From contig JAKITM010000003.1 of assembly GCA_021648045.1 (NCBI GenBank), positions 1 through 64,000 of the forward strand: a DNA stretch of 64,000 nucleotides, given 5' to 3'. Source of the DNA: Lysobacterales bacterium. GTDB taxonomy: Bacteria > Pseudomonadota > Gammaproteobacteria > Xanthomonadales > SZUA-36. A program made the position numbers and the translations under genes. Positions 7,101-14,612 of the stretch are shown here, piece by piece (position 1 is the stretch's first letter; every line of letters begins with the position of its first letter). Under the pieces are notes generated by a model that was not told the DNA's origin, ran no database searches, and saw nothing but the letters and a program-made list of their open reading frames with translations.

Positions 7101-9281
7101 ATGAAGAAGGACAGTTTGATCAAACCCATTCAAAAATTATCTAGTATAGCTACGGGGCTTGAGACTTTACTACAGCTAGCGGGAAAGCAATTAATTGTGG
7201 GAACACCCCTAGGAGTGGGTAAGCCGAATGCCTTGCTGAACGCTCTTTGGCAGCGGGCGCGGGAAGACGATAGTTTGCAGCTTAGTATATTTACGGCGCT
7301 TTCACTGGCACTGCCGAGACCCAAAAGTTTGCTCGAAAAGCGTTTTCTGCTGCCATTCGTTGAGCGGCACTTTGGTGAGGGTTACCCTGATCTGGAGTAT
7401 ATTCAGGATGTACTTAACGATACCGCCCCGGCTAATGCGCAGGTAGCAGAATTTTACATGCAATCCGGAGCCTTTTTAGGCAAGCCCGCTGCGCAACGCA
7501 ACTACACCAGCTCGAACTACACCCATGCGGCAAGAGATATGGCAGACCGCGGGGTTAATGTGATTGTGCAGTTGGTCGGACTAGAGCAGCGCGAAGGTGA
7601 GCTTTGTTACAGTCTTGGCTCCAACCCTGATACGACCCAGGATTTATTGGATATTATTGCACGGCGTGGACATAAACGCCCCGTGGTAGTGGCGGTAGTA
7701 AACCGAAATATGCCTTTCATGACCGGAAAAGCAGAGCGCCATGCGGACTTTTTTGACCTGATTATCGATGACCCGGATAGTCAGCATCAGCTCTTTGCAC
7801 CACCAATTGCAGCCGTGAATTTAGTCGATCACTCCATTGGTCTGCATGCCGGTACGCTGATTGCCGATGGCGGCACGCTACAAATTGGGATTGGTTCTTT
7901 AGGCGATGCACTGGTTAGTGGTTTAAAACTAAGACATACAGATACCGATGCCTATCAGAGCTTGATAAAAAATTGCGGTATTAGCCAGCGGCACAAGTGG
8001 TTAAATACTACAGAATTGACAGTATTTAAACAGGGCTTGTACGCCGCCTCGGAAATGTTTATGGACGGCTTCATGCACCTTTACAAGGCCGGTATCCTCA
8101 AGCGCAAGGTTTGGCCGGATGCTGATATCCAAAACCTGATCAATACCCGTGGTCTTGAGCCGGTGGTGAGTTCCGAGCTATTTGAAGCCTTGTGCGAATC
8201 TAATGCTTTGCCGCCAATCCTTGACCAACACCAGCTCGAACGCCTGCAAACGCTGGGTATTGTTGCAGATGATATTGTCACTGAGGGAGATGCTTGGGTT
8301 ACCGCAAGTGGCCGGAAACTCGGTACGGATATGCGCCAAGCTCAACAGCGCGCAGATATCATCGAACACGCACTGCTAAAAGGAGCTGAGCTTAAAGGCG
8401 CTGCCATCCTACATTCGGCTTTCTTTATGGGCTCAAAACCATTTTATACTTGGCTTCACAGTCTCAAAGGTGGAGAGCGTGATTTGTTCCAGATGACCAC
8501 CGTAAGCCAGGTTAATGAACTATACGGTGGCGAGGAACTGGACCGTGCCCAGCGGCTTAAATCCCGATTTGTTAACACCACTATGAAAGTGACTTTGTTG
8601 GGTGCGGCAGCCTCCGATGGCCTGGATAATAATCAGGTGGTTAGCGGAGTAGGCGGGCAATATAATTTTGTTGCAATGGCGCATGCCTTGCCCGATTCGC
8701 GCTCTATTTTGATGGTACGCAGTACTCACGGCAGCGGCAAGACTATTCAGAGTAATATCGCTTGGACTTACCCCTACGATACAATTCCCCGGCACTTGCG
8801 GGATGTGGTTATTACAGAATACGGTATTGCCTTGCTTCGTGGTAAGTCAGATGAAGACTGTATTAAAGCAATGCTTTGCGTTGCCGACAGTCGCTTTCAG
8901 TCAGAGCTTATGCAGACTGCAAAACAGCATGGCAAACTCGCCACAGATTGGCAAATTCCTGAGATTTTTCAACAAAACACCCCCGCTGATCTGTGCTCCC
9001 GCTACGCGCAGGCCCGCAGCAATGGGCAAATACCTCAGTGGCCATTTGGAAGCGATTTTACTGAAGTAGAACTGCGTTTGGTAAAGGCTCTTGGCTGGCT
9101 GAAGCAGGCTACAAAGACTCGAACGGGACAGATTAAAACAGTTATTCAATCATTTTTCGGGATGCCTGCGAAGGCTGAATACAGTGAGCATCTGCAGCGC
9201 ATGGATTTTTTGGAAGTCACCTCGTTTGAAGAAAAAATGAACCGCCGCTTGTTATTACTTGCACTCACTAAAACCACATAA
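7101..9281 (+). CDS. Acetyl-CoA hydrolase/transferase family protein (long form)
   Basis: A 726-residue member of the acetyl-CoA hydrolase/CoA-transferase family. The C-terminal half carries the AcetylCoA_hyd_C signature: VNTTMKVTLLGAAASDGLD, VSGVGGQYNFVAMA, then VITEYGIALLRGKS. The glycine-rich LQIGIGSLGDALV of the N-terminal CoA-transferase half is around residues 261-273. It is longer than typical 4-hydroxybutyrate CoA-transferase or Ach1 relatives (about 430-500 residues); the extra length is in the middle and at the C-terminus. Substrate is unknown; acetate, succinate and hydroxy-acid CoA esters are candidates. It is divergent from hpd, so co-regulation with tyrosine breakdown is possible. 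Start ATG 7101. Confidence 0.85.
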   Translation: MKKDSLIKPIQKLSSIATGLETLLQLAGKQLIVGTPLGVGKPNALLNALWQRAREDDSLQLSIFTALSLALPRPKSLLEKRFLLPFVERHFGEGYPDLEYIQDVLNDTAPANAQVAEFYMQSGAFLGKPAAQRNYTSSNYTHAARDMADRGVNVIVQLVGLEQREGELCYSLGSNPDTTQDLLDIIARRGHKRPVVVAVVNRNMPFMTGKAERHADFFDLIIDDPDSQHQLFAPPIAAVNLVDHSIGLHAGTLIADGGTLQIGIGSLGDALVSGLKLRHTDTDAYQSLIKNCGISQRHKWLNTTELTVFKQGLYAASEMFMDGFMHLYKAGILKRKVWPDADIQNLINTRGLEPVVSSELFEALCESNALPPILDQHQLERLQTLGIVADDIVTEGDAWVTASGRKLGTDMRQAQQRADIIEHALLKGAELKGAAILHSAFFMGSKPFYTWLHSLKGGERDLFQMTTVSQVNELYGGEELDRAQRLKSRFVNTTMKVTLLGAAASDGLDNNQVVSGVGGQYNFVAMAHALPDSRSILMVRSTHGSGKTIQSNIAWTYPYDTIPRHLRDVVITEYGIALLRGKSDEDCIKAMLCVADSRFQSELMQTAKQHGKLATDWQIPEIFQQNTPADLCSRYAQARSNGQIPQWPFGSDFTEVELRLVKALGWLKQATKTRTGQIKTVIQSFFGMPAKAEYSEHLQRMDFLEVTSFEEKMNRRLLLLALTKTT

Positions 9282-9284
9282 GGC

Positions 9285-9293
9285 TGTTATAAT
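9285..9293 (+). promoter_or_regulatory. Extended -10 promoter element of the tRNA-Arg gene
   Basis: TGTTATAAT is a perfect extended -10 (TGnTATAAT) beginning a few bases after the stop of the preceding gene. Transcription would begin about 7 bases downstream, just before the tRNA at 9308. No good -35 is present at normal spacing, which an extended -10 can tolerate. Confidence 0.55.
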
Positions 9294-9307
9294 TTCAGCC
9301 GGTATCC

Positions 9308-9384
9308 GTCCTCGTGGCACAACTGGATAGCGCGGCTCCCTCCTAAGGAGCAGGTTGCAGGTTCGAGTCCTGCCGAGGACGCCA
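9308..9384 (+). tRNA. tRNA-Arg (anticodon CCT)
   Basis: A 77-base cloverleaf with encoded CCA. The 7-bp acceptor stem GTCCTCG/CGAGGAC is perfect. The anticodon stem GCTCC/GGAGC encloses the loop CTCCTAA, placing anticodon CCT at 9342-9344. The T arm is GCAGG-TTCGAGT-CCTGC. The D stem has one mismatch by my pairing. It decodes AGG. It lies directly to the left of the region that leads into the pigment cluster; tRNA genes are common integration sites, but no integrase or repeated 3' end was found. Confidence 0.96.
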
Positions 9385-9729
9385 ATATTTAAAGTTGCTG
9401 ATGAGCTCTTAGTGCTCTAATCCTTCAAACCTGAATTTTTTGTATAATAATAAATTATCAAAAAACACCCTGCTTGGGTGAAGAGATACTTAGGGGTAAA
9501 TATCTGTGGTTGAGCGATATACTTGTGGGGTCTGCCCTGCTAAAGTGTATTCTCATCTGTTATTTTACTTGTATGTTTGATTTCTGGCTTCACAGTTGGC
9601 TATAAATATAGTTATCAGACTAGCAATGTGACTATTCTTGGTCATGCAAATAACAAGTTTCGGGGGCGCTAGCTTTGGTGTAAAACCGCTAGCATATGTG
9701 TCGATTATCAACTGCTTAAGGGCTTCAGC
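9385..9729. other. Intergenic stretch between tRNA-Arg and the GT2-YdcF gene
   Basis: No gene was found in these 345 bases. The stretch contains an A+T-rich patch with TATAATA near 9442 and a short hairpin (CACCC/GGGTG, 9466-9480) flanked on its left by six A, which on the minus strand would resemble a weak terminator. Neither is strong evidence. The promoter of the GT2-YdcF gene should lie here. Confidence 0.4.
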
Positions 9730-11124
9730 TTGAAAACAGTAATATTAATTCCTGCATATAACGAAGCAGCAACGATTCGCGAACTAGTTCAGCGAGTTAT
9801 AGTCGTTGCTGAAGAGTTGTCGCTAGATATAGTGGTGGTGGATGACGGTTCCACAGACAATACCAGTGAGAAAATCAGTGATTTGCCCATCACCTTGTTT
9901 CGAAATGAGCCCAATCAGGGTAAAGCCGCAAGCTTATGGCGGGGCATGCAATGGGCAATGGAGCAGGGTGCTGAAGGTGTTATCAGCCTAGATGGTGATA
10001 CCCAGCATCGCCCGGAGGATATTCCTCGTTTTGTTAAAGCCGCCGAAAAACACCCTAATCGGATCATTATAGGTTCGCGCCTACATGATAAAGATAAAAT
10101 ACCGACCTCCCGTTATCGTGCAAATCGTTTTGCCAATTTCTGGGTGGCTTGGGCATCGGGTTATCCAATTGAGGATTCTCAAACGGGTTTTCGTTACTAC
10201 CCAGTGAGTTTCCTGCGGACTCTTGATCTTGATACTTCAAAGGATAAAGGTTTTGTATTCGAGAGTGAAATCTTGATTCAGGCAGGCTGGCAGGGGATAC
10301 AAACCTATCCCTTGCCTATACCGGCAATTTATGCAGACAACCTGCGGGAAAGCCATTTTAAAGGCGTTGAAGATATTACTAAAATCACGCGCATGATTGC
10401 CCGTAGAATTATTTCACGCGGTATGTTTTTACCAGGCCTTTATCGTTCAACCTTCAAACCCATGCTGCAGCGCAATGCTATTCGGGGAATTGATACTGAC
10501 GCTCTATGGATGTTGCTGATTTCTCTGTTAGTAGGTTTGTTGACATTGGGTTTAAGTCATTTATGGCTGCTGTTTAAAGTTATTTACCGTGCAAGCAGTA
10601 GTCCCTGTGATTTTAAGGACATCGATGTTATTAATGTTGCAGGCCACGCACTTGAACAAGGTGAATTGAGCAGTGACTATAGCGCGCGACTCTTAAGGGC
10701 GCTACAACTCCATAAATTGCATCCGCAGGCAAAGGTACTAATCCTTGGTGGCCGTCCTCAGTCTGGAATCAGCGAGGCTCAGGCGGGGGCTTCATTTCTT
10801 CAGTTACACGGTATGCCGGCAGGCTTGATTCAGCGGGAAGAGCAATCCACCAATACATTAGACAATTTGCGCAACTCTAGTGAATGGCTCAATCAGTTTA
10901 CAACACCAGTAGTTGTCAGCAATCGGTATCACCTTCAACGCATTGCGGTGTTGTCGACTAATATTGGGCTAAAGTTGCTACCAGTTGCTGCAGAAACTCA
11001 ATTTCATCCCATCAAAGTATTTTGGAAACTAATAGTTGAAACAGTATATTTGCACTGGTATCTGTCCGGTCGTTATTTTGCAAAACTTACAGGTCATCAG
11101 CGAATACTTGGAAAATCAGGTTAA
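9730..11124 (+). CDS. Family 2 glycosyltransferase fused to a YdcF/ElyC (DUF218) domain
   Basis: A 464-residue two-domain protein. Residues 1 to about 230 are a dolichyl-phosphate-mannose-synthase-like GT2 domain: PAYNEAATI, VVVDDGSTDN (residues 35-44), DGD at 88-90 as the metal-binding motif, and the DSQTGFRYY acceptor motif. A hydrophobic segment (about 259-285) follows. Residues from about 295 form a YdcF/SanA-like DUF218 domain (VINVAGHALEQGE, ILGGRPQSG, STNTLDNLRNS), a family linked to envelope polymers. No ATG fits the GT2 start; the TTG at 9730 has AAGGG eight bases upstream. It lies between the tRNA-Arg and the pigment cluster, and may glycosylate an envelope lipid or the pigment; role is inference. 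Confidence 0.85.
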   Translation: MKTVILIPAYNEAATIRELVQRVIVVAEELSLDIVVVDDGSTDNTSEKISDLPITLFRNEPNQGKAASLWRGMQWAMEQGAEGVISLDGDTQHRPEDIPRFVKAAEKHPNRIIIGSRLHDKDKIPTSRYRANRFANFWVAWASGYPIEDSQTGFRYYPVSFLRTLDLDTSKDKGFVFESEILIQAGWQGIQTYPLPIPAIYADNLRESHFKGVEDITKITRMIARRIISRGMFLPGLYRSTFKPMLQRNAIRGIDTDALWMLLISLLVGLLTLGLSHLWLLFKVIYRASSSPCDFKDIDVINVAGHALEQGELSSDYSARLLRALQLHKLHPQAKVLILGGRPQSGISEAQAGASFLQLHGMPAGLIQREEQSTNTLDNLRNSSEWLNQFTTPVVVSNRYHLQRIAVLSTNIGLKLLPVAAETQFHPIKVFWKLIVETVYLHWYLSGRYFAKLTGHQRILGKSG

Positions 11125-11171
11125 AATGTGACCTAAGCATAAGCTTAGTTAATCGATTAAGGAAAAAACCC

Positions 11172-11588
11172 ATGAAAGTAACACAAGTTTTATTAGTAAG
11201 TAGTTTAATTGCAGGTTTGTTTTTTGCGCAGGATGCGACAGCCCGTGGTGCTAAGCCAATGATTGATCCTGAGCGGGTGTCTTTTAAGTGCGACCTGGAC
11301 AGTAAACAAATCCGGCACGCGATTACCGTGGCGATGACAGTCCTTGGCTGGACAGCAACTTATACCGATGATGGTGTTAAAGGGAATATCGTAGTGCGCG
11401 GCAAGCACACCCTAAATGTTCTGGTTAAATACGACCCTGAGAGTTTTGATGTGAACTACACCAGTTCAGATAACTTGAAATATAAACTCAAGAAAGGCCG
11501 ACCCTATATTCATGCAAATGCCAGTAGTTGGATGGATAACCTGAAAAATGGAATTAGCGCCCAGTTGTTAAGCATGGATTGTAATTAA
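11172..11588 (+). CDS. Hypothetical small secreted protein
   Basis: A 138-residue protein with a signal peptide (residues 1 to about 24, ending ATA-R) that I cannot assign to a family by eye. The mature part has two Cys (in FKCDLD and at the C-terminal MDCN) that could form a disulfide, and a compact alpha/beta pattern with GWTATYTDDGV and NASSWMDNLKNGI. The start ATG 11172 has AAGGA upstream (in GATTAAGGAAAAAACCC). It follows the GT2-YdcF gene by 47 bases and precedes the PagL-like gene, on the same strand. A periplasmic or envelope role is implied by the signal peptide; nothing more can be said. Confidence 0.75.
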   Translation: MKVTQVLLVSSLIAGLFFAQDATARGAKPMIDPERVSFKCDLDSKQIRHAITVAMTVLGWTATYTDDGVKGNIVVRGKHTLNVLVKYDPESFDVNYTSSDNLKYKLKKGRPYIHANASSWMDNLKNGISAQLLSMDCN

Positions 11589-11607
11589 CCCGGCAAGAAA
11601 GCCGTGG

Positions 11608-12159
11608 GTGTTTTGTAGCTTCTGGCTGCTTTTTCTGCTGCCGTCACTGGCAATATCCGATGAAGTTGAAAAACGCTTTGTTGTTTTTGCCGGAGCCGGT
11701 TTTTCAAAAGACGGCTGGGGCAATACCAACCAGCAGGTTGAAACCCTAGATCTGGTTTTCCGGCAGGATCGTCCACAACAGCGGACCCGCGGAAAAGGTC
11801 GCTGGCTTAATCGCAAGTCTGTGTATGTCGAAGTGCCGTTTAGCTGGATATATACGCCTGATCGAGCGCCATTTGTCGCTTTTACAATGAATGTGGCCTG
11901 GAAGTTTATATCTCATCCTTACCGGCAACCGTATCTTTTTATTGGTGGTGGTCCTGGCTATACACAGGCAGAAATTCCGGGTACATCTTCATACATCAAA
12001 GGAATATACCAACTGGGAGGGGGAATAGAATTTAAATCACAAAGCGGTCCCCGCAGCCTGTTTGCTGAACTACGCTATCACCATATGTCAAATGGTGGCT
12101 TAGAAGAACCGAATGATTCAGTCAATTCACTTAAGTTGTTATTCGGAACATATTTTTAA
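11608..12159 (+). CDS. PagL-like acyloxyacyl hydrolase / lipid A 3-O-deacylase-family protein
   Basis: A 183-residue outer-membrane beta-barrel candidate. A hydrophobic signal segment is followed by alternating strands. The PagL active-site region is recognisable near the C-terminus: LRYHHMSNGGLEEPNDSVNS, with His and Ser of the H-x-S-N motif, and a C-terminal aromatic (FGTYF) as in outer membrane barrels. PagL enzymes remove the 3-O acyl chain of lipid A. The first usable codon is GTG 11608, but the frame is open up to ATT 11584, which would overlap the previous stop and give a more normal basic signal peptide (NPARKPW). Its 3' end overlaps the convergent halogenase-like gene by four bases. 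Confidence 0.75.
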   Translation: MFCSFWLLFLLPSLAISDEVEKRFVVFAGAGFSKDGWGNTNQQVETLDLVFRQDRPQQRTRGKGRWLNRKSVYVEVPFSWIYTPDRAPFVAFTMNVAWKFISHPYRQPYLFIGGGPGYTQAEIPGTSSYIKGIYQLGGGIEFKSQSGPRSLFAELRYHHMSNGGLEEPNDSVNSLKLLFGTYF

Positions 12160-13532
12160 TCTGTAATATCTTCCTTGGACTCTTGCCGGTCTTGTGCAGT
12201 CGTGCCGCCTTGAAATATATTAGGCACATTACGCTTACGCCGCCGGTAGTTAGCCCAGGCCTTGGGAAAGTTGCCGAAGAATGTCAGGTAGTAAATAAAC
12301 TTAAATAGTAGCAGGCGTGAGCCTATCGGTGTATTCCTGTAGAGGTCACCTGCGAGTAAGGAGATCAATGCCTCTTTGATTCGAAATTGATTGCCTGGAG
12401 CCATAAACAGCTTCTGCATAGCAGGTGAATTAAAGCGAATAATCAGCCAGGAAAAAGTTTTTAGCGCCTTGCTTATTTTTTTCTCGTAGTCCTTTAAGGG
12501 TTTTCTATTCAGTGATGGGTCGCGAAGGAGCGTGTCAACTGCATCAGCGGCTAGCTTTCCACCGGACATAGCAATTTGCACACCACTTGAAAATACCGGA
12601 TCGATAAACGCATAGGCATCACCTAAAAGCAGATAATTTTCTCCTTTATCACCGTACATTCGAGATGAGTTGTAAGTGAAATTGCCAGTGGCACGAATTT
12701 TTCCGGCAGCTTCCGCATTGATCATCCGTTCACGCACTTCAGGTACCAAATCAACCGTTGTATGGAAGAATTTTTCTACAGATTGATGGCGTTTTTTCAA
12801 ATATTCCGGATAGCACACGGCGCCAATACTCATCAAGTCATTTTGTAACGGAATCATCCAAAACCAGCCGTGCTTAAACCAGTAAATAGAAATATTACCC
12901 GCATCTTTACCTTCGCGTCGCTCTACATTTGTGAAATGACCAAAAATTGCAGCGGTATTATGTTTTTTGCTTTTCTGTTTCAGTTTGAGTTTTTTGCTTA
13001 GAAAGGTTTCACGGCCGCTGGCATCGATGAGGAATTTTGCAGAAACTAGTCTATGCTCACCACTTTCATCGATAAAATTAAGCTCTGTGGACTGGCTATC
13101 TGGAAAATCTATTGCGATTACTTTGCAGTTTTCTCGCGCGTCGACATTGAAAGACGCAGTATTCCGGAAAAGTATTTCATCGAACTTGGAGCGCACAACC
13201 TCTAGTGCTGAAGGGTGGCTTTTATCCCAAGCATCAGAAAAGTAGAAGGTTTCCTTGGAATTAGAGTGAGTTGATGAGTTGAACTCTGCGCCATACTTAG
13301 GTATGCCAATAGCATTTATTTTATCGAGAACACCAAGTTCATCGAGAATCGGCAGTGTCATTGGTAATAATGATTCGCCGATATGAAAGCGTGGGTGAGA
13401 ATCCTTTTCCAGCAAAAGCACATCCCAGCCTTTGTGAGCTAGAAGTGAAGCCGCGGTTGTGCCAGCTGGACCTCCTCCGATAATGACAATGTCATATTTG
13501 TTAGAACTTGCTGTGGTTGCAGAATTTGGCAT
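12156..13532 (-). CDS. FAD-dependent halogenase-like monooxygenase
   Basis: A 458-residue flavoprotein of the tryptophan-halogenase/CmlS-like group. The FAD-binding GGGPAG is at residues 19-24 in DIVIIGGGPAGTTAASLL. FHIGESLLP follows, and the second flavin motif is LLGDAYAFIDPVFSSG. The halogenase signature WxWxIP is intact as WFWMIP (223-228), and a Lys at 79 (in PKYGAEF) is placed like the catalytic Lys of flavin halogenases. Both features favour true halogenation over simple hydroxylation. Homologues are frequent in flexirubin clusters, whose pigments can be chlorinated. Its start is divergent from the 13901 gene; its 3' end overlaps the convergent PagL-like gene by four bases. Substrate is probably the resorcinol or aryl ring (inference). 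Confidence 0.85.
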   Translation of the reverse strand: MPNSATTASSNKYDIVIIGGGPAGTTAASLLAHKGWDVLLLEKDSHPRFHIGESLLPMTLPILDELGVLDKINAIGIPKYGAEFNSSTHSNSKETFYFSDAWDKSHPSALEVVRSKFDEILFRNTASFNVDARENCKVIAIDFPDSQSTELNFIDESGEHRLVSAKFLIDASGRETFLSKKLKLKQKSKKHNTAAIFGHFTNVERREGKDAGNISIYWFKHGWFWMIPLQNDLMSIGAVCYPEYLKKRHQSVEKFFHTTVDLVPEVRERMINAEAAGKIRATGNFTYNSSRMYGDKGENYLLLGDAYAFIDPVFSSGVQIAMSGGKLAADAVDTLLRDPSLNRKPLKDYEKKISKALKTFSWLIIRFNSPAMQKLFMAPGNQFRIKEALISLLAGDLYRNTPIGSRLLLFKFIYYLTFFGNFPKAWANYRRRKRNVPNIFQGGTTAQDRQESKEDITD

Positions 13533-13900
13533 TACTCAGTCATGCTCCAATAGAATTGTTGATTATGCTAAAGTCGAATTAAAGAGAGCAGTTATTTGCT
13601 TCAAAATTTCGATTTTATTTAACTTTAGAGTGCTAGTGTATCAATAAATTGACATTTAATATTCCTGTGTTGGCTTTGGGCTATTACCAAGTATACGAAG
13701 ATTGCCAGTAACATGCTGGGTCATATAAGTTGCATTGCAGGCTATAGTTTAATAGAGCATTGAAGCTTACAGAGGAAAAATATCTTGTGATGGTGTATAG
13801 TGTTTTCATTCGTGATTCTATTCTCATCTTGGTAAAAATATGATTAAATCAACTTTTATAGCTACACCAATCATCAAGGATAAAAACAAGGAATCATGCA
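13533..13900. other. Divergent intergenic region at the left end of the DAR block
   Basis: This 368-base A+T-rich stretch separates the halogenase-like gene (minus) from the 13901 gene (plus) and should hold promoters for both. A TTGACA hexamer occurs at 13649-13654 but no acceptable -10 lies at 16-18 bases from it. No gene or repeat was recognised. Confidence 0.4.
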
Positions 13901-14464
13901 ATGCATAAACACATTATTACTATAATAATTCTTTCAAGTCTGGTAAGTAGTAATGTCATTGCCCGCGAAGACCGTATAAATTTAAATATTGCTGACGCGT
14001 ATAAAAATCTTGCGATAAAGTCCCAATTAGGTGGCGTTACTATGTACTTCGGTGATCAGGCTTATGCCAAGCCTAATAACGAGATGACAGTAATTCGCAC
14101 TAATCGAAAAACCAACGCCTTCAATAAATCGGATAAAGAGGCTTGTGAGTGGGTGTTTCTTTCCGCGTTATTGGCACTAAAAGATAGCGCATTATCGCAA
14201 GGGGGCAATGCTGTAGTAAATGTCAAAAGTAATTACGACCACCTCGAGTTTAGCAGTCCAAATCAATTCCAGTGTGGTGTTGGTAGGATTATTGCTGGCG
14301 TGGCTTTAGTTGGCCAGGTTGTCAGTATATCTCCTAACGGTAAAGTAAAGTCATCTCCGAGCGTGAAAAAAGCGGCAAATACAAAGAGTTGTACAACTCA
14401 ACAGGTTCTTGATATGAAAAAGACAGGTCTGACGGAAGATCAAATTATATCCGCTTGTGGATAA
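13901..14464 (+). CDS. Small secreted protein of a family often mis-annotated as excinuclease subunit
   Basis: A 187-residue protein with a signal peptide (residues 1 to about 21, ending VIA-R). The central core, TNAFNKSDKEACEWVFLSALLALKD followed by GGNAVVNVKSNY and FQCGVGRIIAGVAL, matches a family of small secreted proteins that databases sometimes label excinuclease without basis. The domain resembles the heavy-metal-binding YbjQ-type fold in spirit only. The C-terminal tail (SCTTQQVLDMKKTGLTEDQI) looks like a short helical repeat sometimes found attached to envelope proteins. It stands upstream of darA on the same strand with 148 bases between, so it may or may not share its promoter. Function is unknown. 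Confidence 0.75.
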   Translation: MHKHIITIIILSSLVSSNVIAREDRINLNIADAYKNLAIKSQLGGVTMYFGDQAYAKPNNEMTVIRTNRKTNAFNKSDKEACEWVFLSALLALKDSALSQGGNAVVNVKSNYDHLEFSSPNQFQCGVGRIIAGVALVGQVVSISPNGKVKSSPSVKKAANTKSCTTQQVLDMKKTGLTEDQIISACG

Positions 14465-14612
14465 ATGGGGCTTAGCCGCATTGTAAACATTTAAATTTCC
14501 TTTCAAAGAAATATATGAATGAAAACAATAACTTCGGAAGTTGTGACTATGAATAATGCAAGACTTCCAATCTTGTTTGCGCAATGATTTTAATGCTAGT
14601 TTAAGAGTGTCA

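Noticed and set aside
9460..9480. Hairpin CACCC/GGGTG next to six A, terminator-like on the minus strand
   Set aside because: The stem is only five base pairs and no minus-strand gene ends here.
13649..13680. TTGACA as -35 of a promoter
   Set aside because: No acceptable -10 hexamer at 16-18 bases.
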